From positions 682,001-746,000 of the forward strand of contig NZ_CP011096.1 of NCBI RefSeq assembly GCF_000969765.1: a stretch of DNA of 64,000 nt, given 5' to 3'. The translations under genes and the position numbers were made by a program. Under the pieces are notes generated by a model, which did not search any database, was not told the origin of the DNA, and was given only the letters and a program-made list of their open reading frames with translations. This document shows positions 56,228-64,000 of the stretch, piece after piece (the first letter of the stretch is position 1; every line of letters begins with the position of its first letter). This DNA comes from Mycoplasmopsis synoviae ATCC 25204. Lineage in GTDB: Bacteria; Bacillota_I; Bacilli_A; Mycoplasmatales; Metamycoplasmataceae.

Positions 56228-57358
56228 TTAAGAAACTCTGACGAATTCTTTATGCTCATTGTAAACTTCTGGGAAGTTTTTCTTTAACAGACGAAGTCCT
56301 AATTTTTTACAAAATACTACGTGATATAGACGTGGTCAGTTAACGCTACTATTTTTTGGCGGATTAATAAAAGAATTAACAATTTGCAGCTCTGCGTGAA
56401 GCTCTTCTTCGGTTACATCGATATTTCATTTTTGTCTAAGCATTACTTCAACACTAAATTTTTTAAGAGTGTAGTTTGCAAAGTTAGGATTTTTACTTTG
56501 ATCCATTTGTCTAGTAGCAGCTTCTAAATCTTTTTCAAATTCTATTTTTGCAATATCTTTGTTATTTAATGTATAGAAATTTAGCGCATCATTTCCGTAG
56601 TAATATAAACAATTTGCAACAATGTTTTCTCTAACTTGTTTGTAAACTGCATTTTTTAAATCAGCTAAAGTTTGTGCAAATGGTAAATTTAAAAGTTTTA
56701 CGTTTTCTTCAGTAATTGGCATATGTTTAACTTCAAATGCTTCCAATACTTCAACGTAACCTTTTAGCCCGTAAAAATCTATTGCTTTAGGTTTGTTTAA
56801 TTCTAGTGAAAGAATTTCAAAAGCTAACTGGTCTTTACTTTTGCCAGCGTAGACAAATACAGGACGTTCTGAGGTTTTTTGTTCTTCTTTTTGATAAAAG
56901 ACAACTTTACAATAATCACCAGCTGCTACTGGCGCATCTTTTTTAGGTAAGTGAAATTCGTAGTTTTGAATAAATTTTTCAATGTAATCTTGAAGAAGTT
57001 CTTCATAATTACTTTCTACCTTTAATTCTGATTTATAGCTATCGTCAAAGCTAAATTTTTCTAGATCATCTAGATAATATGTTTTGTATTCCACTTCAAG
57101 TGAATCTACTGTCTTTTTGTGATTTTGCAGTAAAGGTTTATAAACTACAAAATTTGGATTTGAATCTAATTTTTGTTTTCAATGTTCATCTGTCATTTGA
57201 AGAGATAAATTCATAAATGCAAAATCTAAAATTTCACTTTGATTTATTGTAAGACTTGGTTGCTTTTTTTTAATTTCTTCTAAAGCAGCAAGAGAATCTC
57301 TTTGAGCCTCTAGTCATTTGTTTTTTTCTAATTTAACTGTTTCGCTAAAAAATTTCAT
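56228..57358 (-). CDS. Trigger factor-like protein lacking a clear ribosome-binding signature, 376 aa
   Basis: Read from the ATG at 57358 with several UGA-Trp codons. The helical C-terminal half matches the trigger factor chaperone pattern (ITEENVKLLNLPFAQTLADLK, then IEFEKDLEAATRQMDQ). The middle has a reduced PPIase-like region (GLKGYVEVLEAFEVKH). The N-terminal GFRKGKAP-type ribosome-docking loop of true trigger factor, present in the tig gene at 62662, is not seen. It may be a secretion-related or divergent holdase paralogue; its place beside yidC would suit a role with membrane proteins, which is inference. Confidence 0.6.
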
Positions 57359-57370
57359 ATGTTCCTTTTA

Positions 57371-57397
57371 AATAACAAAAATCTGCACATGCAGATT
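57371..57397 (-). terminator. Terminator after yidC
   Basis: On the minus strand ATCTGC, ATGT, GCAGAT then TTTTGTTATTT. It begins at the yidC stop and lies 13 bases before the start of the trigger-factor-like gene, so it could also work as an attenuator. Confidence 0.7.
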
Positions 57398-59355
57398 TAT
57401 GCTGGTTTTTTACGTGAGTATTTATTTTTAAATCACTGAGTTTTTCTAAGTTTATGTAGTCCTATTACTTGGAATGTTTGTCAGATTCCGGTAAATAGTC
57501 AATACACTTGCACACCAGCTGTAAATATTATCGCCATAAATGTGAAAACAATAATAAATATAGTTTGGTATCTTTCTGATTTTTTAAGTGCTTGAACTTC
57601 AGCAACTGTAGTTCTTTCTTTAAGACGTTTTTTATTTAATCAATGTGGAATGAGCTGAGATGTAAATTGAATAATTACAACTACAATTATTATTCATAGA
57701 TAAATAAAGTTTCCAGCGATTACTTCTCTTCATGAAGTAGCACCGAAGTTAATTCCAAGTCAAGTTGTAGCTTTAATTGAAGGCACTGCTTGAATTGCCC
57801 GTCACATAGCAAAGAAAATTGGCATAGCAACAAGTTGCGGCAAGAACCCATCTAAAACATTAATATTGTTTTTCTTATAAAGGTCAGCAATTTCTTTTTG
57901 CTTACGCATTTTCATTTGCTTGTTGTTTTCAAAACCTTTATATTTGTTTTCTATTGCAGCTTTTTTGACTCTTAAATCTTCTTGTGCTGATTGAACTATT
58001 GTAGCTTTAAAAGTAATAAATAAACTAAATAATCTAGTTAGAAGAACTAAAACTAATATCGCAATAATTGATGATCATCCATCAAGGCTTGGAAGCGAAT
58101 TAGTTATGGCATTAATTAGCGCTGAAAATGGATAAACAATTAAACCGTAAAATGGTCCATATTGTCATGATTGTCCTCAGTCAGTAACTGGGTTTTGAAC
58201 AGTTCCACCAGAACCAAGTAATTCTTTTTCATCGGTTCTAGTGTCTAATATATTGCTATCGGCATTGTATTTTAATGCATCGTCAACTAAAAAGTTTTTA
58301 GATGATGAAAAATCAATTGCAACGTTTTCTACAGTTTCTTTTTTATACCAACCAAGGTTACTTAAAATAACCTTCATTCTATTGCTATAGTAGTTAACTA
58401 AAGAATATTGTTTTGGTGTTAAATAAAATAGTGGTGAATTATTTCCAGTTCCTACTATTGTTTTATCTTGAATTGAATCAATTTTTGATTTTAAAAATTT
58501 TGAAACATCGCTTCCTAGTTGTTTGTAAAACTCTGAAGAAGGACCAAATTCATAGTTATAGTAAAGTTGTAAAACATCACGAGAGTATTTTAGTGTTGGC
58601 TTAGCAACGTAAGCATCGCTTGAATAGTCATTAATTCTAGCTAGTCCTGATACGTATTTAATTCCAAATCTTTTCTCTTGGCTTTGCTCGTCGGTGTAGA
58701 GTTTATCTTTTACACTTTGAGTACCATTTTCATCTGTTGTAGTTTCAGTAACTTTACTAATTTGAGCAACGACATTATTATTTAGTGGTGCTAAAACGTA
58801 AATTGGTTTAATTTCATTTACAAACTCATAGGTTTTATTTCCGTTAGTTGCAAATAAATATTTTCCATTGTTTACAAAGATTTTTGCATCAGGATTGCTA
58901 AATCCTTCTTCGCTAACGTTTAGATAAAATGAAGAAGTTAAGCTGTTGTATTCTCCAAAATTACCACCGTTTTTTTGTGATTGTTCTCTTAGTTTTTCTA
59001 AAACGCTTCTATTATTTAAAAGAACTGCATCTAAAGCATTACCTTTAAGTTCTTTTGTTGTAAAGCTTTGAGTTTCTCCGTTTGCATCGACATATGATGT
59101 TGTTGTTTCTTTAGCGTCTAGTGTATTAACTCTAGGAACAACATCTTTTTTGCTGTTGTAAAATTCAATTCCATTTCCTACGGTATTTGATGATGTAACA
59201 ACAAAGTTTTGAATACACCCTGTAAGTGTAAGACCAAAGAAGAAAGTATAAAAAAGAATTTTTAATCACTTAAAAACTTTTTTTAATGTATTTTTTCTTT
59301 GAACAGTTGGGTCTTTTTCAGCTGTAAAGTAGTTAAAATTATTTGATCTTTTCAT
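57397..59355 (-). CDS. yidC: Membrane protein insertase YidC, 652 aa
   Basis: The C-terminal Oxa1-type domain is clear: GPFYGLIVYPFSALINAI, then QEDLRVKKAAIENKYKG, QLVAMPIFFAMWRAVQAVP and FTGIWQTFQVIGLHKL, with about five membrane segments. The N-terminus has about 30 residues inside, one hydrophobic segment ending LTLTGC, which resembles a lipobox, then a roughly 330-residue extracellular region with many Asn/Ser/Thr. That long outer domain is mycoplasma-like and unlike the short Bacillus forms. It overlaps rnpA by 17 bases in the rpmH-rnpA-yidC operon. Confidence 0.93.
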
Positions 59356-59677
59356 TCTGTTGTTTAAATTGGGTAAATATTTTTTCAATTTCGATAACTT
59401 TTGTTAAAAAATTGCAGTTAATAAAATTTTTTCTAATAATTATTACCATCTCATATGGATAGTTATACAAATTCATTTTATGCACGATAGCTTTCATTTG
59501 GCGTTTGTGATAATTTCTTCCAACTGAATTGGCAAATTTTTTAGGAACTGTAATTCCTACTTTGAAAACGCTTGCTTTTTTATAGTAGACAATTACATAT
59601 TTATTAGCGATAAATTTTTTATTTTTAAGAACTAAATCGAATTCTCAATTTTTTCGAAGTCGATATTGTTTTTTCAT
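59339..59677 (-). CDS. rnpA: Ribonuclease P protein component, 112 aa
   Basis: KKQYRLRKNWEFDLVLKNKK at the start and VGRNYHKRQMKAIVHK near residue 60 (the RNR-type helix of RnpA). It assists the RNase P RNA in 5' tRNA maturation. Normal length. It overlaps yidC and follows rpmH by 13 bases. Confidence 0.93.
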
Positions 59678-59690
59678 TTTTTAAGAAAGA

Positions 59691-59837
59691 TTATTTATCT
59701 GAAACTGTTAATCTTTTTCTACCTTTTGCACGTCTTGCAGCTAAAATTTTTCTTCCGTTTTTAGTAGACATTCTACTTCTAAAACCGTGAACTTTAACGT
59801 GTTTACGTTTATTTGGTTGATAAGTACGTTTACTCAT
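59691..59837 (-). CDS. rpmH: 50S ribosomal protein L34, 48 aa
   Basis: [20 protein letters not shown], then [21 protein letters not shown]: a textbook L34. It leads the rpmH-rnpA-yidC operon, which in many bacteria lies next to dnaA and oriC. Here the upstream sequence (59838-60002) is AT-rich, but I see no clear cluster of DnaA boxes and no dnaA gene. Confidence 0.96.
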   Translation of the reverse strand: MSKRTYQPNKRKHVKVHGFRSRMSTKNGRKILAARRAKGRKRLTVSDK

Positions 59838-60002
59838 GATTCTCCTCTTAAATTTAAGCGATGCAAATAATTAGCATAGTAATATTCATTATATAAAATA
59901 TTTCCATTTTTCGTGTCAAAAATTTTTAAAGCTTAAAACTTTAAAATTTAATAGAAAAACTTGTTTAAGATTTTTTATTATTATAATAATTTTAGCCAAA
60001 TA

Positions 60003-60036
60003 ATAAAAAAATACAAACTTAATAAAATCTGTATTT
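60003..60036 (-). terminator. Terminator of the MIP-type protease gene
   Basis: On the minus strand AAATACA, 14-base loop, TGTATTT then TTTTATTA, 17 bases beyond the stop codon. Confidence 0.7.
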
Positions 60037-60052
60037 TTCAAATTAATTATTA

Positions 60053-62518
60053 TTAAAATCCATCAGGGAATAGCGCGGTTTTGTTATCACCATCTTCGAA
60101 GCCATTTTGATATAAATACCTTAAGTTTTGACGGAATGATCTGGTTTGCTCTGGGAATTTAGCTTGATCGCTACCATCAAGAAGATTATAAGCTGGCATT
60201 AATAATTTTCCGCCTTCATCTAAAACTGGATTAGTCAATGTTAGCTGAGTGAATTTAGCAGGTTTTAGTAGATCTCCAAAAGTGGCATTTTGTGAAACTA
60301 AATTATAAATCCCTACAGTTTGACCAAATTCATCTAAAACCATAGATCCAGAAGCTCCAAAGTATAGCGATGAAAAGTTAACATCTAGATTATATCCATA
60401 GTCTTGAGCAAAGTATCTATGTCATAAGTCTTTATATAGTGATGGAGAGTTACTTGCATCGTTAATGGTTCTTGATGTTCAAGTTCCATTTTGTAGAGAA
60501 AATAAATTATTATTTTTCAGCGAAGAATTTTGCGCTGAAGTTAGCTCTCTTGAAGATCTTTCAGTTGGATTATTTTTCATTCATTGCGCTTTACTTTGAT
60601 CTGCAGGGTATCCGGCAATATAAAGATTTTTAGCGTTAGGCAGAATTAATTCTTTTCATTTAAAAGTGCTTTTATCATCGCTTAAATATTTTGATGCTGA
60701 AACATAATCCATGCTAGGAGTAGGGCTTAAAAGATCTAAATTATTAGGTGATAAATTAGTATATTTTCTTGATACTTGTTTATCAACTGCCGCAGTTGCA
60801 TTTGTGATTCATGATTTAAAAGTTGCATCAGCATTTGTTAAATCAACATCGACTGCAAAAACTCCAAAGTCCTGGTAAAATGGAACAAAGTTTTGTTGTT
60901 TTTGATATTCAACTTTTGCATCAAATACGTTTCTATCTTTTTGGATGCTAGTATTTTTTGCTTCAAAAGAATTTTTACTATCATGGTCAAAGGCTTTTAG
61001 CAGACTTTCTTGATATCTTTCAACGTTGCTTCTTTTTACAAAATCTACTGCAGCAAAAATAAGCTTAGCATTTGATATAACTGAATCTAAATTTTTATAA
61101 CTTCCAGTTTGCTTAATTACTGTGCTAAAACCAGCCATGTTCCCATAATAAATTGGATTTTGGTTGTTTCTGGTGTTATTAGCCACGGCAGCAAAACTAG
61201 GAGTTTGAACTTGTTTTCCAAGAGCTATTCCATTAGCTTTAAATCCAGTTGGATCAAAGTAATTTAAATGTTTATCTTGCTCTTCGGTTAAGGTATTTGA
61301 TAAATATCCTATAACGTGTAAATTAGTTGCTAAAAATAATTTATATTTATTTGGATTTTGAGTATTTTTATGATAATCAAGAAGTCAAGCAGTTCCTCCT
61401 AGAGTTCCTACTCAATCTTTATTTCCTCCATTTTCTGCTTTTGGATCATATTCATTAAATCCATAAGCTAAAGAAAATGTTCTATCATAGATTTCTTTAT
61501 AAAGAATTTCTGATTTTAGAGTTCAAAATTTATTTGTGTATTTTGGATAAGTATTTGCGGCAATATCTATTGAAGATCTTGACTGTGAAATTAATCTTTG
61601 AAAATCCTCAAGGCTAATCATTGGAGGATTAGGGCTAGCTTCATTTGAAACTACATTTGTTTCTGAAGCAAATAAGCTAGAAGGCTGAGTTGCTTCCACA
61701 CTTGGAGTGAAGGCGTTTTGGAATTGAATATTTTTTGCGATTTCTTTGTCAAGCTCTGCTTTGGTATTTCCTAAAGCTAAATTGAAATATTTAATTTGCA
61801 ATTCTTTAGGAAGATTCATCTTTGTAAATCACTGCTGAGCCTTAGCTTTTTCTTCAATGTATTTATTTAAAATATTATCTATTGTGCTTTGGCTAATATT
61901 GACAGCGCTTGCTTGAGTGGTGTCTTTTAAATTATTTAAAGTATCGTTTTTAAGTGCATTAAAAACTTTTTGATTTAAGTTTTCTGTAAGGTTTAAATAA
62001 CCTGGGATTTGCTCGCTAAATCCAATTAAATCTGAAAGTAAATCATTAAGAGCTGATCTTAATTCTTTAAGTTTTGGATCTAAACTTGGATACTTTAATT
62101 TAGTAACAACTAGCTCGCGATTTGTTAAATCATCTTGTGTATAACTTCTAGCTGATAATTCTACTAAATCAAGATCTTTGATTAATTCTTTAACTTCGTT
62201 TAATACGCTTGTAAATTTTGTAAGTTTTTCGCTTTTCGCTTGAGGGTCAAGCTGTGATAGTGATTTTTGAAGTTCTGTAAAAACAGTGTTTTCTGTTAGT
62301 GATTTTGCAAAGGTTACATTAGTAAGCATGGTTTGAATATCTCCCACGCTTTGAGGACCATTTTCAATTGGTTGCTTTGGTTGAGGTTGTTGCGACTGTT
62401 TGTTTTCATCTTCTTTAACAGGTTCGCTTTTTGCTGCAGCTCCACATGAAATTGCAATTGTAGGAATTAAGCTTAGACTTGCAATTAATGGAATTAGTTT
62501 AATTTTTGTTTTTTTCAT
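60053..62518 (-). CDS. Lipoprotein protease of the mycoplasma immunoglobulin protease (MIP/DUF31) type, 821 aa
   Basis: A lipoprotein signal (KKTKIKLIPLIASLSLIP, then ISCGAAA) gives a lipidated Cys near residue 25. A Gln/Pro-rich linker and a helical domain follow. From about residue 350 comes a trypsin-like peptidase: GTAWLLDYHK and LFLATNLHVIGY with the His, then YFGASGSMVLDEFG with the Ser near the end. This is the DUF31/MIP arrangement; known MIPs cleave IgG heavy chains with help of the binding protein MIB. No MIB gene is adjacent. So the family is clear, but immunoglobulin as target is inferred. Confidence 0.87.
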
Positions 62519-62661
62519 AAATTACCTAATTTAATTTTATTTTATTTTACAAATTAAATAAATTTTCATTAACAAAGTTATAAAAAAATTAATGTAAAAT
62601 ATAAATTAATAATTATTACCATAATTAATTTTTACATTAAGCTTGAATTAAGGAAAAAATA

Positions 62662-64000
62662 ATGTCAGATTTTAAATTTACAAATACAGAAACAGAACTT
62701 GTAGTTTCTTTATTTGCTTCAAAAGAACAAGTTGATAAAGAATATCAAAAGCTTGAAACAGAAGCTCTTAAAAAAATTAAAGTCAATGGATATAGAGCTG
62801 GTAAAGCTCCTAAAGAAGTGCTAAGAGCTAGATTAAATTCAAAAGATTTACTTGATAGAGTTTTACAAAATCTTTCAAAAGAAAATTTAAATGAAGTTTA
62901 TAAACAATTAATGGAAAGAAAAGAACCAGTTACTTTTGCTTATACAATTGATTTAAAAGAAAAAGAAAACGGACTTACATTTGATTATAAATTTGCCAAA
63001 GTTCCAACCGTTAGTGATTTAGATGTTAAGTCAGCTAAAACAGAATTAAAATTAGAAAAAGTAACTGATAAAGACGTTTTAGAATCTATTGAAACTAGAT
63101 TAAATGAAGGTAGAAGTAGAGTTAAAGTTGAAGACGAAGCCAAAAAAGGTGATGAAGTTCTTTTTGACTTTAAAGGTTACATTGATGGCGAAGCTTTTGA
63201 AGGTGGAGAAGCTGAAGATTATTCACTAGTTTTAGGATCAGCGCAATTTATAGCTGGTTTTGAAGAACAACTTCTTGGAAAAAAAGCTGGATGAAAAGGT
63301 GAAATTAAAGCAACTTTTCCTTCAACATATTACGTTAAAAACTATAGAGATAAAGAAGCTACTTTTGAAATTAATTTAAAAGAAGTTAGAAGAGTTAACT
63401 CACTAAAATTAGATAGCAAAGAATTTAAAGATTCACCTTTAGGATCTGAAGAATACTTAGGACAATACAAAGTTTTTGTTAAAAAAGATTTAGTTGTTTC
63501 TAGATTTATTCAAAGCCAAAGAGATTTCCTTGATGAACTTGTTAAAGAATTATCTCAAAGCGTTAAATTCCATATTTCTGATTTACTTTTAAAAGAAAAA
63601 ATTGCTCAATTAGATAAACAATTTAACGACCAACTAAAACAATATAAAGTAAAAAGAAAAGAATATCTTAAAGTAATTAAAGCTACTGAAGAAGATATTC
63701 AAGTAGAACTTAAAACTTCAGCAGTTAACGAATATAAATTAAGCTACATTTACCAAGAATTATTAAAAGAATTCAAAAAAGAATTCACAGAAGAAGAAAA
63801 AAAACAATATCAAGAAGTATTTGATGCTCTTAAATTTACATCACCTTCAAATGACTTATTAGATCAATTAGCAGTTTTAGAAGGACTTCTTGAAAAAACT
63901 TCAAGAACTAAAGAACTTAAAGCTTGAAACGATTACAAAGTTTATCTTGTAGAAGAACTTAAAAAGCTTGACAAAGAAATTCAAAGCATGCAAGAAAAAC
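62662..64000 (+). CDS. tig: Trigger factor (partial, C-terminus beyond window)
   Basis: From the ATG at 62662 behind AAGGAAA. The ribosome-binding loop GYRAGKAPKEVLRARL is present near residue 45. The FKBP-like PPIase domain follows (GDEVLFDFKGYIDGEAFEGG, LVLGSAQFIAGFEEQLLGKKAG). The helical substrate-binding C-terminus is visible to residue about 446 and continues past 64000. It is the nascent-chain chaperone. UGA-Trp directly after KKAG. It diverges from the MIP gene across 143 bases. Confidence 0.95.

Noticed and set aside
59838-60052. Chromosome origin next to rpmH
   Set aside because: rpmH is often near oriC, but no dnaA or dnaN gene and no cluster of DnaA boxes is visible here.

Overview
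This is a low-GC mollicute chromosome segment. Many reading frames continue only if UGA is read as tryptophan, most genes are compact and overlapping, and both 5S rRNA genes lie outside the 16S-23S operon. The gene set and the distinctive Cas9 sequence point to the Mycoplasmopsis (Mycoplasma) synoviae group. The species call is from memory of the family and was not tested by a search.

Layout. At 1-7 kb are a secreted surface protein (cut by the window edge), two identical 5S rRNA genes, an apparently unannotated structured RNA, tex, dprA, rplU-rpmA with an L21-type leader, a tiny protein with an ATT start, and a YitT-type membrane protein. At 7-9.5 kb is a decayed pseudogene of a large exported protein. 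At 9.7-15 kb are lspA-ileS, an eight-tRNA operon and an unknown gene. At 15.2-20 kb is the 16S-23S rRNA operon with clear RNase III-type processing stems. At 20-29 kb are ymdB-recA, rpsO, ribF/HAD/truB/zinc-ribbon, then ligA-trmL-spoU. SRP RNA and a P-type cation ATPase follow. At 32-37.4 kb lies the 3' half of the spc/alpha ribosomal operon (secY-adk-map-infA-rpmJ-rpsM-rpsK-rpoA-rplQ).

The accessory region is 37.4-47.6 kb, between secY and serS. It holds a type II CRISPR-Cas locus (cas9, tracrRNA, cas1, cas2, csn2), an intact IS1634-family element abutting the 3' end of csn2, a surface-anchored papain-like protease, and an IS30-type transposase remnant. cas9 is broken by a one-base frameshift in a run of nine A near codon 190. 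One extra A restores an uninterrupted Cas9 of 1266 residues with all catalytic residues, so the gene is either recently inactivated, phase-variable, or affected by an indel error. No CRISPR array is visible: the place after csn2 where one is expected is occupied by the IS.

The rest (47.7-64 kb) is housekeeping: serS, parE, dnaJ, tRNA-Thr, rluD, trxB, lgt, a degenerate trigger-factor-like gene, and yidC-rnpA-rpmH. A lipoprotein protease of the mycoplasma immunoglobulin protease (MIP/DUF31) type follows, then the true trigger factor gene, cut by the right edge. lspA and lgt together supply lipoprotein maturation for surface proteins such as the MIP.
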